Shown piece after piece: positions 23,074 through 34,510 of a stretch of 64,000 bases of DNA. Each line of letters opens with the position of its first letter. Position 1 is the first letter of the stretch. Under the pieces are notes generated by a model. The model ran no database searches. It saw nothing but the letters and a program-made list of their open reading frames with translations, and was not told the DNA's origin. Where the stretch lies: positions 186,001-250,000 of the forward strand of contig MU119251.1 in the NCBI GenBank assembly GCA_014904845.1, written 5' to 3'. Origin of the DNA: Acephala macrosclerotiorum. Its lineage: Eukaryota; Ascomycota; Leotiomycetes; Helotiales; Mollisiaceae. Both the position numbers and the translations under genes were made by a program.

Positions 23074-24638
23074 ATGTCAGTCATGGGCTCCATAGGAAAC
23101 CAAAAGCTATCCGAGCTTGAAGCATTCCTCAAAGACCATTCACATATCACTTATGCTACACCATCATCCCCAAATTATTCCTCACTAAGAAAAGTCTTCA
23201 GTCTCGACTGCAAAGCCAACCCCCTAATCATCGTCCGCCCCCAAACAGCTTCCGATGTTTCCCTCCTTGTCAAATATGCCAAATCCCGAGCCATCAAGTT
23301 TGTAGTCCGTACCGGAGGACACAGTCTCTTCGGAGCGTCTTGTGTCGATGGTGCTATGACGATCGACATGCGAGACATCACACGTGTCCAAGTCGAGGAG
23401 GGAAAGAAGACAGCGAAAGTAGGGGGCGGGATTTTGCAAGGCGAACTTGCGGCAAAGTTGTTCGAAGAGGGTCTGGCGACTCCTACTGGAGCGATTACTT
23501 CAGTGGGTTATGTGGGGTGGGCGGCTTATGGTGGTTATGGGCCTCTATCTGCGCATTTTGGATTGGGTGTTGATCAGATTGTTGGGGCGAAGATTGTTGG
23601 TCCAAAGGGAGACATTGTCGATGCTGATGAGAAGTTGCTAAGGGGTATTCGAGGAGCTGGGGGTATCTTCGGTGTCATTGTTGAGGTCACTATCAAAGTA
23701 TACCCGCTGAAAAAAGTGAGTAACCCTACAAGCCACGCCTCTCCCCTCCATCGCCAAAATATCTATTCATAGAATATGACTTCTCGAAGTGAAAAGTCGA
23801 CGATTGAACCCGACCACCCAAGTCTTCTCCACTCTGGCAGCATGAGCTAATACGCTTTCAGCTTCTCGCGGGTTCTCTCATCTTTGATTCCTCAGATATC
23901 TCAGCAGCTTTCAAGAAGCTCAATCAAGAATACAGAAAGCTTTCAGCTCAAGGGATACCATCTGAGCTTGTCGTGCAGCAGAATGTTGTTAACTCTCCAT
24001 ACGGAAGAGTATTGATGTTCTCCTTTACGTGGAGCTCGGAAGATAGTGAGGCGGGACGAGCATGGTTGTCGAAATGCGAAGCGTGTGGAACGGTCATCAT
24101 GAACACTGTTACGGAAACGACGATTCCAGAGGTGCATAAGGAAGCCGATACCATGGTTCCACCGGCTGCTTATGGATCCAGTCGAACACATAGTCTGCGA
24201 GAAATCACTGATGAGGTAGCAGCGACTGTATCGCCCTTTTTTGAGAAGATGCCTTCAGATCCGGGAACGATGTTTGTTGTCCACGAGCTTAGAGGACCTT
24301 CTGCGGCGCCCACGAAGGACTCTGTCTTCGGAAGCAGAGAGCCTCATTTCGTGTTGGAGATTATCGGCACCGCCGTGGCGGTAGAGGCTAGGGAGTCGAG
24401 TGTGCAATGGGCCAACGGCATGTGGGAAGCTCTGAATGAAACGAATCGCAAGAACATCTTACCAGGGACTTATATCTCCCTCGACCCGCCACCGGGAGAG
24501 TGGCGGCCAGGCCAGACCGCGCTGTCTAAGATATTTGGTTCCAATGGTTCGGATCTTGTTGCCTTGAAACGAGAGTATGATGCCGCAAATGTGTTTGACT
24601 TGGCAATTCCGAGATTGGTCGACTACACGTTGAGTTAG
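23074..24638 (+). CDS. BBE-type FAD-linked oxidoreductase
   Basis: Exons 23074-23715 and 23862-24638; 472 residues. The PCMH-type FAD domain is clear: IIVRPQTASDVSLLVKYAK, then VVRTGGHSLFG, in which His83 is the usual covalent FAD attachment, and later YGGYGPLSAHFGLGVDQIVGA. The C-terminal substrate and BBE motif is YDAANVFDLAIP. The second attachment cysteine of berberine-bridge-type enzymes is not there (TSVGYVGWAAYGG in its place), so flavin would be held by one bond, as in 6-hydroxynicotine oxidase. No signal peptide with this start; a longer in-frame start at 22945 is less likely. Substrates in this family range from sugars to alkaloids and polyketides, so none is assigned. Convergent with the regulator at 24797. 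Confidence 0.9.
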
Positions 24639-24796
24639 AACACAAGGGCGACTCTTCGAGTCCTCGCCGTGTAGCGTCAAAATAAAATATCTAGAGCGCC
24701 TGCTTCCTGCTCTTTCGTCGTCTTACATCGCTGCTGAGAACATTAACATTAGCTTCGAGAGCGGTCTCTGAGTAGTCGTCTGAGATTATGCGCACC

Positions 24797-26139
24797 TCAA
24801 ATGACTTTGATCTCTTTCCTCTGAAGCTTCCATGCAAAGTCCATAGTCCACATAAGTCCAGGTGGCAGCCTACGCTCAATTCCACGGAGTGCCGTTTCCG
24901 CGGTGATATTCTTTCCAGCACCATGAACCCACCATGCAGAACTATCCTTGAAGACGCCCAGCAAAGCAAAATTCCGTGCGATGATTGCCATTGCAATGGG
25001 ATCGTGTTCTTCTAAGAGCTCAACAAAGCGCGGAGGTACCCTGTGTAGGACTGTGACTATTTGTTGCTCGAGAGCCGAGTTCTCAGCCATTGCTCCGGCA
25101 AACAGATGGTAAGTGTTAAGAATATCTGCGGCTGTCCCTTCATACGCAGCTTTATCTTCTGCCTCAATATCTCGCTCATCAAAAGCTCGAAGCAAAGAAT
25201 CCATGTCCTCGCGCACCTTCTCCATGAATTGGTGGTCGTAGTCGGGCTCTTCTTCTTTGAGTTTCAAGACCAACTTGCTGAGAAAATCGTATTGTGGGGT
25301 CCATGGAGAAGCCTTCTGTGCTAGTATACTCGCCCCTTGACACATTCTATACGTGGTAAGATCGACGCCACGAGTTTTCCCCTCCTCGCTGTGGTGGAAG
25401 AGCCAGGACTGATGAGCAAGAAGTACCGCCGACACAAGCAAGGGTTCCGCATTGTGGCGATCAACCTTGCTTACGGCGTCTCGTTGTTTGACGATAGCTT
25501 TGTTGAAATAAGTGTTTGCTGCGACAGCTAGAGTCCGGTCGTCGGGGGTTAAGGATAGGAGGTTGAAGGCTGCAATGCCCAGTAACGCGTTCAGCACAAT
25601 TTCATTCGAGAACGCCAACTGTGGAATATCCACTTCCCAAAGTGCATCGGCCACACTTGGTGAAGCCATGTTCCGAAGGGGCTGACGACCGTAAGTCGTT
25701 TTAGTGTAGTGATGCATCAATCTAAGTTCCAATAGCGATGCTGAGTTCACCCCAATAGGGTTGACGGTCACGGGCCTTGCTACCGAAGTCGATGAGCCTG
25801 AAGAGCTGTCAGAGTCCTCAGAGACCCCTTTCTTCCGAGAAGGGGGCGAGGAGACATATTGACAACAAGACGGGTCGACGAATCTTTTCCTGCAATTACC
25901 ACAAGAGGGTCGTGCTTCATCGCACTGCTAATGTCAGTCCAGCCTCTCGCGATGCCCGGAAAGTGGGATGTTTACTTTGATCTTTCTAATTTTACACTCT
26001 TTGCAGCCCTACACGTCAAGTCAGGTATGTCAAGTCATGAAACAGGAATGGAACGCCCTACTGCTGTGCTCTTCCGGTATGGACGCTTATACGTCCTCCG
26101 TATGAGAAATGGGTGTCTGGCAGGACCAGGATCAGACAT
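24797..26139 (-). CDS. Zn2Cys6 transcription factor, short form
   Basis: Exons 26139-26062, 26008-25976, 25924-24797; about 412 residues. The start MSDPGPARHPFLIRR lies in a small first exon; the second exon encodes only GCKECKIRKIK. Using the second AG of a TTAGCAG acceptor gives the standard cluster C28-x2-C31-x6-C38-x6-C45-x2-C48; using the first AG adds a Gln and spoils the spacing. The rest is the alpha-helical regulatory part (FSNEIVLNALLGIAAFNL, LLVSAVLLAHQSW) typical of the sterol-uptake/Upc2-like class of fungal regulators. It is tail-to-tail with the BBE oxidase 158 bp away and could control it; this is positional inference only. Confidence 0.87.
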
Positions 26140-27309
26140 TGTCAATAACTCGAGGCCAACGCTTCACAGCTTGGGTGATCGATAAAATAAAACAATTTTC
26201 GTTATATTCCTGGAGAGGTTCTTTCACGTCTGATTCAGAGATGACACTGTGGTTAAGAGACTATTTAAGTGAGGATCGGGTGTGAAGATGGGCTAAAATC
26301 TGACCGAAACTCAGGTAGTCACGTGATGTTTCAACTTCAAAAGGTTCCTTGACGACCACACTTTAGCTCACGGAAATGTTTGGCAATCAGGCATCAACCT
26401 TGAAGTAAAATGTGCCGATACACCGACATCGTAGTTTTAGGTGGCCGTGATGGCTGACCGGACAGGCCGAAGTGCGTACAATAGCCGGGTGAGTGAATGT
26501 GGGTATTCAGGGGTTATAGAGATCGCGAAGCCAACTCCATTTGTGATTCATCATCCAAAAGTACCGAAAGTCTGGGTGTGCATTGAGATGCAATTTGTTT
26601 ATGCTCCACTCTGAACTCAGAGAGCTTCATGAGGACTTGTGGCTGACTCATCCGTGTCATCATGACGAAGAGATATCTTGTCTGTCAGCAACTAGTTTTC
26701 TATTCTCAGCTTCTTGCCTAACTCGTAAGGTGGCTAGCGACATACTCAACTTGAGACAAATGCCAAAGTCTGTTTTGTTTGGACTTTTCTGTCTTTTCTA
26801 GAGTTCAATTTCGACGCCAGATATTGTCGTTGGCTTTCTCGCCTCTTGAGGAGGCTAGCCTTGCGCTCATGCTCAATCCTGGTCACCAACCTTCATTCTA
26901 AGACATTTCTAATAAGGGATGACAAAATACTGCACCTGATGTTGGCGCATTCAAGTACCATCCATCTCAGCATCAGAATATCAGGAAATCCATGAACTAT
27001 GTTTCATACTCCTCCTGGACATTCAAGGGAAAGCTCTCGGCCTAATGTCCATCTGACTATTGTAGTACCAACTCAATTCAGCGTTTTGAAAATGGACACG
27101 CTAGAGCAGGTCAAAGATGAGTGGCATAACATAATTATATTTCCTTCGCCTTTAGCAATTTCTTGTCTTAGCGAATCTCTGCGCTCGCCTGACCCACCTT
27201 GAATTTGAGACTTCGTCCATCAATCAACACAGTCTCTTACCTATACGTTGTCTCCTCTCCTTTGCAACTCCACGACCATCACAAAAAAGCATCTTGATCA
27301 ACCAAAGCC
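26140..27309. other. Intergenic; nothing recognised
   Basis: Holds the promoters of the regulator (minus) and the lipase (plus). A CACGTGA motif is near 26319. No gene or repeat supported. Confidence 0.5.
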
Positions 27310-28446
27310 ATGCTACTTTTACTTTATCTCGTTCTTGCGCTCTTCCTGGCATTGGTTTATGGCGCACTTTTGGGCGCTCCAGACTCTATCGGTACTGTGC
27401 ACAATCCAAATGCCCATTCATGATGCTAAGATGAAACTAGGCATCTCTCAATTTGAGCTCAATCAATTCGAGTTATTCGCGCAATATGCTGGAGCTGCGT
27501 ATTGCTATGACAACATCTACGGTATGGGCAACACAGTTGCCTGTACGGCCGAAGGAGGTGATTGTCCTACTGTGGAGTCTGCCAAGCCATCGATTCTGAA
27601 GGGGTTCTTTGGGTCAGCATTTGCTTCCGCCGTACTTAAATTGATCCTCAAGCAACTTACTAACGTAACCTAGCGTTGGCGAAACTAATACTGCTGGCTT
27701 TGTCGCAATAGACAACACCAACCACCTCATCATCGTCGCTATCCAAGGCACATCCATCGCCTCCAATCCCATTGACATCTTAACAGATATCAACCTCATT
27801 CGAGACAAAACAGATCTCTGCGGCACGGCCAACACCAATGATGGCTGCGAGATCCATTCCGGTTTCTGGCAAGCAACGAACGATGTCTTCCCCCTCGTCG
27901 AATTGAATGTCAAACTCGCTCTAGCTTTGCACCCAGACTATCAAATCGTGATGACGGGCCACAGTCTAGGAGGTGCAGTCGCAGCCTTGCTTGGGGCAAA
28001 GTTGAGGAATTGTGGAAAGTCGGTTGATATCGTAAGTCGACATCCTCACCGTCTTGTCCCACTTCTTTACTGACGATCACCAGTACACATTTGGCCAACC
28101 ACATCTCGGTTCCGTCGACGTCTCCCACTACATCCAATCCCAGGCCCCGGCCTATGGTTCCAACTACCGCATTACCCATACCAACGACGTTGTCCCACAG
28201 CTCCCGGAACATAATTGGGACAGTTGGGATCACTTCTACCCTGAGTTCTGGATCATGAAGGACTCGAGCATGGTCAAAACTAGTGATATGAAGGTCGTTA
28301 CGGGAGCTTTGTATGAGACCGGTGGGAATGAGGGCGATAAGTCTGGACTGGGATTGCTCATTGATATTGCTGAAGGCTTGCCGGCGCATTTCATCTATTT
28401 TGGGGCAATTTCGGGATGTAATCCTCTTGCTCCTGGAAAGTTGTGA
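27310..28446 (+). CDS. Secreted class-3 lipase
   Basis: Exons 27310-27391, 27441-27612, 27674-28031, 28084-28446; 324 residues. A hydrophobic signal peptide opens the protein (LLLLYLVLALFLALVYGA). The alpha/beta-hydrolase core has the nucleophile elbow MTGHSLGGAVA with Ser182, the acid in THTNDVVPQLP and a likely catalytic His in LPAHFIYFG; the oxyanion strand is IIVAIQGTS. Cysteines in AAYCYDNI, ACTAEGGDCP, DLCGTANTNDGC and ISGCNP suggest disulfides, as expected for an exported enzyme. It should hydrolyse acylglycerols outside the cell. It is convergent with the P450 gene, with 168 bp between their ends. Confidence 0.93.
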
Positions 28447-28614
28447 AGGTAATAAGAAGAAGAGTTTGAGAACCCAGGGGCGGGCTAGGGATTTTACTTA
28501 CGGCGCAATGGATTTCGGGATGATACCCATAAAAATACTAAACAAGGCCTTGAGTTTTACAAAGAAAAGAAGCACCTCATGTTTCACTTAATGAAGTGAT
28601 AGTGTCGTACGCCC

Positions 28615-30467
28615 TTAAGCTCGCTTCGCTACTCGACAAGGAAACCCATCAGCAGGATGAGCAGCCCCGACAAAAACTTGGTACGCTCGCTCTCCCCAAG
28701 CAGTCTTATTTCCCTTTCTCGGATTCGCCACATCCCACTCATCATATGCTGCTCGGATATCAAATTCTCTCAAGGTCATCACTAAAACGGTTTTGACATC
28801 TTGCATCACGAGTGGTGAGCCAATACAGCTAATGGGTTATCAGCATGTTCCATACAACCATTAGAAAGAACTCATACTTCCTTGGACCGAACTCAAAAGG
28901 TCTCCAACCTCCTTTGGGAGGATACAGAGGATCTTCTGGACCCACTAGCCAGCGCTCTGGGATGAATGCTTCTGGTTCTTTCCAGTACTTCGGGTTTCTT
29001 TGCAATGCGATATGAAGTACTAGGATGATCATGCCCTCAGTCGAGTAGTCGTTGCCATCTGAATCCTGGAGTACGGCTCCTGGCTCACCAGTCCTGACTG
29101 CTGCGGCAGCGGGAAACAAACGCATCGCTTCTTTGATAACAGCCGTCGTGTACGGAAGAAAGTTGATCTTGTGAGGTTGCTCGAGCAATTGAGATTTCAC
29201 CGTCGTCAAGTCTTTTCCAAATACTTCGTCATGCTCTGCTCGGGTTTTCCCCATAGCTTCGGGATGCTTGGAAAGTAGGTGGTAGCAATAAGTAATCGTC
29301 GAAGCAGTCGAGTCATGGCCTGCGAAGAGAAATAGACGGATCTGCACCATTGCCCACTTCTTGAACACAGGATCCATTTTCAGGGACGATCTTGCTGATG
29401 GATTCTCGATGAAGTAATTGTCCAACACGAGATCTATGATTGAGCGGGAAGGCGAGTCATCCTGGAGCCGGCGCTCTGCGAAGCGCTTGTCGAGTTCTTT
29501 GGATACATATTTGTCCATCTGGTTTCCATTGTACCACTGCATGAGAGGTCTTATTGGATTCATTCTCTTGAAAGGATTGAACTCGCCGTCTGCTAGGTGC
29601 CATCGGACTTGACTTCTCATAGACGATGCGAGTGGATTGAACTGTCTCTGAGATAGCAGTCTTGAATTGATCGTTACCGCTCCGATAATATCCATGGTGA
29701 AATCACAGAGCAGATCATCCAGAGAGAAAATGTCTCCTTCGTTGGCATGTTCTCCGAGAATCTCGACGAATTCTGAAGTCTCTTCAACGATGTGGTCCAT
29801 TTGTGTAAGAAGATAGTTAGAGTTGAATCCTGGGTTAAATATAGCCCGTGATCTTTTCCATTGCGGGCCATTAGAAACGAAAAGGTTGTCACTTCCACCT
29901 GCAAATGGAGAGAAAAATTTATCAAGAGCTTTCGGCTTGCCTAAATCGTAGGTTTGGCAAGCCTGGATTGCCATAGATGGAGAGGAAACGACCAAGAATG
30001 GAAGGCTGAACGGCCATCTGAACATGGTTAGCCAAAATGCCCTTGAGAAAGAAGGACAATTGGGAGTTCGAAGCTTGAATCGTTCTCGATGATAGAACAG
30101 ACTAACACGAATGAAGTGAAGTGCTTACAGATCCAGATAAAAAGCAGAATCTGACTTGTTGAACTGTTTGGAGAGTTCAGCGATCAGATAATTCTGATGA
30201 ACATTCAACGGAAAATTCTTGAGGATCGGTGCAAGTGACAGAATATGGCCAGTCACGGGATTCCAGCGAGGCATAGGCTACCAGTACATTAGCATGGAAC
30301 CACAATTGAGGTCGTACCAGCGGACATACTACTCCTTGCTTCTGCAGCTTGTAGAATGTAGTCCTCGAATTCCATCCTTTGACGACGACATATGCAATGC
30401 TGCTGAGCCACGCTACGACGAAAGCTGTGATATATGGTCCGTAATGCAAAGAAACACTGAAAACCAT
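28615..30467 (-). CDS. Cytochrome P450 monooxygenase
   Basis: Exons 30467-30330, 30277-30129, 30017-28878, 28828-28615; 546 residues. An N-terminal membrane anchor (YITAFVVAWLSSIAYVVV) is followed by the proline-rich hinge PMPRWNPVTGH. The I-helix motif FLFAGHDSTAST, the K-helix EAMR, PERW, and the heme loop FEFGPRNCIG with Cys477 are all present; the heme loop is rebuilt across the last intron. It is an ER-anchored, NADPH-P450-reductase-dependent oxidase. The style of the heme and hinge regions is like fungal P450s of secondary metabolism or xenobiotic oxidation, but the family cannot be fixed here. Neighbours (lipase, BBE oxidase, regulator, GST) would suit such a role. Confidence 0.93.
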
Positions 30468-31075
30468 GCCGACGAGTTATTTGGAACTACAAACCCTAAG
30501 TTATCGGCATGCAAATATTGCAGAAGATGATGTAATTTGCAAAAGTTCAAAAGGAATGCTGACAGGAGGGAGCCTCGTCTAGGGTGGATTTCCGGCCACC
30601 ACCCATTAGTGCGGGAGCGGGAAGACGACATTACACGTGTTTGTAAGGATAGGCACCCGTTACCGAAGCAATTCAACCAGTGATATTGTCTAAAGAAATC
30701 TGATAAGATGCTGTGCCCTGTAGAGCATCAACTCGGCCGCATACTTTCGCTGATCCATCCAATAGCAAACCTTCGGAACTCCGAATACGCTGCTAACAAC
30801 TTGTCTCATTGGGGAGATAAAACTCAAGTTGCCACTTACCCCGTGCAAAACGCGTCGTATTCACGTCCAAATCGAAGCCCTGCTGGCTGGGCGGAGCGAG
30901 AGTCAAGGCTGCGGTCTAGCTGGCATCGGGCACTGTTACCTGAGCGAGGGTTCATCGATCATAGATGACCAATTGAATATATACATCTAAGTCGAAGCTA
31001 CAAATGCATCCTCGATGTGCTATGCAGTGCTAATATGTGCCTTCGTGACAGGTAGAACAAATCTTCTGCATTTCT
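30468..31075. other. Intergenic; nothing recognised
   Basis: Promoter of the P450 and 3' flank of the GST-like gene. No supported feature. Confidence 0.45.
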
Positions 31076-31941
31076 TCAGGATACCCTCCCTCGATGATAG
31101 CGCTCTCTCTCTTTTTTGCAGAATCTTTCGTAGAATTCTTTCAGCTTTGGAAGGACCTCTGTCATGTCTCTTTTATAGAATTCAATCCTATATTGCAGCA
31201 AAGACATTAGAACACAGTCTGCAATCGTGATAGATTGCATGTACCCTCCTCCTTCCTGGACAACTTGACCAAACAAAAACGACAAGTCTCTGTCACCCAT
31301 ATAGAGCTCAACGGTAGCTAGTCGCATGGAAAGGAAACTTTTAGCTGGCTGGGCGGCTGCCACGTTCGTACCTGGGAAGGCCAAAGAGCCGAAAGTACAC
31401 TACTAGATGGTTGAGGAGTCGGCGATGTCTTTGAGACCAGATGGTAGGAGCAAAAGAAGTAGTATACTGGAAGGAACTAGATTGACTACACTCATAGTAG
31501 TGGAGGTCTTAAGAATATAATACAAAAACCCCAAAGAATCTAGGGATAATTACATATGCAAAAGTGGTGCAGCATTCATCAAGCACAGCAAGTAGTTCGG
31601 CGACCCGTGCCTTCGCTAACGGTGTTGCCTCGCATTGACGATGTGGAAGCTTTGACGCCGGAGTTGGGATCTTCAGTTAGATCCTCGAGATAGTTGAGAA
31701 TGGCAAGCGATTGGCAGATGTATATGAACTGTCCTTCCTTTCCATCTAGGATAGCGAGTATCGGGATGCTTCCTGCTGGCTTAGGAGGGAAGTCTGGCGA
31801 TGACTCCATAGTCCTCTGTAGTATGAACCATGTGGGAGCTTTGGTGATGATGCCGGCTTTGACTTCTTTCTCTTTGAGATAAATGAGGACGCGTCGTGGA
31901 AAGTAAGTGTAGTCGCTGGCGTAGAGAAGCATTGAAGTCAT
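31076..31941 (-). pseudogene. Glutathione S-transferase-like gene with a frameshift
   Basis: The first exon carries a thioredoxin-like GST N-domain: LLYASDYTYFPRRVLIYLKE, then PKPAGSIPILAILDG with the cis-Pro, and ICQSLAILNYLED. After SSMRGN the frame must slip by one base (between about 31614 and 31640) to continue with TPLAKARVAELLAVLDECC, which looks like true GST sequence. An intron then runs from about 31563 to about 31406, and the C-domain follows (FGSLAFPGTNVAAAQPAKS to the stop at 31076). No splice choice I tried repairs the slip. It is either a young pseudogene or an assembly error in an intact GST. Confidence 0.65.
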
Positions 31942-32693
31942 TTTGGCGCCTTAAAATCACGAGAATCTTTTGAAGATACGCAATGTTTGAACATATGGGA
32001 GCAGCAACTTCTTGTATTGGAATTAAAAATATTGGCTGAAAACCTGTTAGGCACTTGCACTGTCGCTGTCGATCCAAATGCGAGTAGTGCGAGCGCTTTA
32101 ATGAATGTTTGGATGTGAGTCGGAAAAGCCCGCGGGAAGTCTGCGTCGCGTGCTTCAACCCTAGATATTGTTGCAATAGCTGATCATAAAAAGACCAAAA
32201 AAAAAAATAAAAATAAAAAACAGATATAAGATCTCAATCCAGCTCATGCAAACACTTGTCTCCGACCGCAGGGGGATGAATTCGACTTGATGAACTGTTT
32301 CTACATCATGCATCACGAGCAGCTTGCAGCCCACTTGCGATGCGGAAAATTGTGCACCATCAGGAATGATCAAATGCAACGAATAATCATTGAACTCTCC
32401 ATTCCATCTATCATTGTACTCGTTTCCAAGAGAGATTCGAGTCTAGGCGGGAAGGACTGGCCTTGACGATATCTAGAATCGAGTGATGTTGTCGAAGATG
32501 ATGTCTGGCCACATGAGCCTGGAAACGACCTTGGAAACACAGGGCTTTTAGCGAGGTCCAGTGCCCGAATTCTGGGGTAGCGTCCGCTTCTGACGCTCCC
32601 AACGCGTCTCCCTGCGCCGCGCATCGCGACTTAGTACGCTTTTCTTTTGTGACTTCAAAAGACAACAATCAACATATTCGCCAGAACCGCACG
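31942..32693. promoter_or_regulatory. Divergent upstream region of GST-like gene and MGS1, with an MCB box
   Basis: Includes an A-rich tract near 32195-32220 and, at 32602-32607, ACGCGT, the MluI cell-cycle box bound by MBF in fungi, 87 bp before the MGS1 ATG. S-phase expression would suit a replication-linked ATPase. The function is inferred from the motif only. Confidence 0.5.
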
Positions 32694-34337
32694 ATGGTTA
32701 ATTGCCCGATCTGCCAAAAGCCGGTTAAGTCAAACTATATCAACGATCACATAGATTCAGGATGTGAATCTCACCTCGAATCGCCACCACCGACTCAGAA
32801 TGCAGCATCTACACAGAACATCGTAGCTTCACAGAAGCCTTCAGTGTCGAGTTTCTTCCAAACACCTTCCGCGAAGAAGGCACCAGCATATCCTACTCTG
32901 AAACCAGAACCAAGTCCGACATCGAGCATACAACAGAAGACACTGAGCAATGGAAAACCGAAAACTCCGAATCCGCCACCACGAAAGCGATCTTTTGAGG
33001 ACATTACTCCAGCAGTGAGTGAGGAGCCAGAGACTATTATAAAAACAGAGGGAGTACAGCCTGCGAAGAAGGCCAAGACAAATGCCTTTCAGAAAGCCGC
33101 ACCTCTAGCAGAACGTATGCGGCCAACCTCTCTAGACGATGTCTGCGGGCAAGAACTGGTTGGGCCGCATGGAGTTCTGCGAAGCCTGATTGAGCAAGAC
33201 AGAGTTCCTTCGATGATATTATGGGGTGGTGCCGGGACTGGGAAGACAACAATAGCACGATGTATAGCTTCTATGGTGGGGAGCCGCTTCGTCGAAATCA
33301 ACAGTACTTCTTCTGGGGTGGCAGAGTGCAAGAAGATCTTCGCGGAAGCAAGAGGAGAACTAGGCTTGACGGGACGAAAGACGATCATATTCTGCGATGA
33401 AATACACCGATTTTCGAAATCACAACAAGATGTGTTTCTAGGACCTGTGGAGAGTGGGCAAATTACACTCATTGGGGCGACCACTGAGAACCCATCTTTC
33501 AAAGTACAGAACGCATTATTATCACGTTGTCGGACTTTCACATTAGCCAAACTGACGGATGTTGATATCTTTCGGATATTGGAGCGAGCTCTTGCTAAGG
33601 AAGGGCATAACTATACTCCCTCGGAGCTGGTTGACGCGGAACTGTTAAAGTATCTAGCAGCATTCTCAGACGGAGATGCTCGGACATCATTAAATTTGCT
33701 TGAATTAGCCATGGGACTTTCGACACGACCATCAACCACAAAAGAAGAGATCAAAGCTGCTTTGACGAAGACCTTGGTGTATGACAGAGCAGGAGATCAA
33801 CATTACGATACTATCTCCGCATTTCACAAGTCAGTTAGAGGAAGTGACCCCGATGCTGCACTTTACTATCTTGCACGAATGCTTCAGTCAGGAGAAGATC
33901 CACTCTACATCGCACGAAGAATGGTCGTTATAGCATCAGAGGACGTTGGTTTAGCGGACAATAGCATGCTCAGTCTCGCAACTAGTGCCTATACAGCAGC
34001 AGAGAAGATTGGGATGCCTGAGTGCAGGATTGCTCTTGGCCACTGTTGCGTGGCACTATGTCTGGCTCCGAAGAGTACGAGGGCATACCGAGGGCTGAAC
34101 AATGCTTATGCTTCTTTGCGGGAACCTGGAGTTGCTGGTCTACCAATTCCAATACATTTGAGGAACGCTCCTACGAAGTTGATGAAGGAGCTTGGTTACG
34201 GGGATGAGTATAAGTACAACCCTAATTATAAGGAAGGACGAGTAGTACAAGAATACCTGCCTGAACAACTCCAAGGGAGGACATTCCTGGAGGACAGAGA
34301 TTTGGGGACAGAAATAGATCCAGGAGCGTGGCCTTGA
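32694..34337 (+). CDS. mgs1: Mgs1/WRNIP1-type AAA+ ATPase with UBZ zinc finger
   Basis: Single exon, 547 residues from the ATG of MVNCPICQKPVK. The N-terminal Rad18-type ubiquitin-binding zinc finger is CPIC..HIDSGC. A disordered Ser/Pro/Lys stretch with SVSSFFQTPSAKK, a PIP-box-like motif, follows. The AAA+ core has Walker A GGAGTGKTTIARC (about 178-190), Walker B IIFCDEIHRFSKSQQ, sensor ATTENPSF and the arginine finger region LLSRCRTF; the C-terminal tetramer part contains SEDVGLADNS and AYRGLNNAYASL. The protein acts at stalled replication forks with PCNA, ubiquitin and DNA polymerase delta in yeast and humans. This gene marks the start of the housekeeping half of the window. Confidence 0.96.
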   Translation: MVNCPICQKPVKSNYINDHIDSGCESHLESPPPTQNAASTQNIVASQKPSVSSFFQTPSAKKAPAYPTLKPEPSPTSSIQQKTLSNGKPKTPNPPPRKRSFEDITPAVSEEPETIIKTEGVQPAKKAKTNAFQKAAPLAERMRPTSLDDVCGQELVGPHGVLRSLIEQDRVPSMILWGGAGTGKTTIARCIASMVGSRFVEINSTSSGVAECKKIFAEARGELGLTGRKTIIFCDEIHRFSKSQQDVFLGPVESGQITLIGATTENPSFKVQNALLSRCRTFTLAKLTDVDIFRILERALAKEGHNYTPSELVDAELLKYLAAFSDGDARTSLNLLELAMGLSTRPSTTKEEIKAALTKTLVYDRAGDQHYDTISAFHKSVRGSDPDAALYYLARMLQSGEDPLYIARRMVVIASEDVGLADNSMLSLATSAYTAAEKIGMPECRIALGHCCVALCLAPKSTRAYRGLNNAYASLREPGVAGLPIPIHLRNAPTKLMKELGYGDEYKYNPNYKEGRVVQEYLPEQLQGRTFLEDRDLGTEIDPGAWP

Positions 34338-34510
34338 GGTGTACAAAACTTTTTTGTTGGAGTATATACGGAGACTACTTGGATACCTCTACATAGCATG
34401 GAGTTCACCGGATGGAAGGCACAAGAAGGGAGCGATTATAGGATAATATCCAAGTGTTTTGACTAGCCCCCTTTCTAATATCTATTCTATTTCATTCATT
34501 ACACATATAT

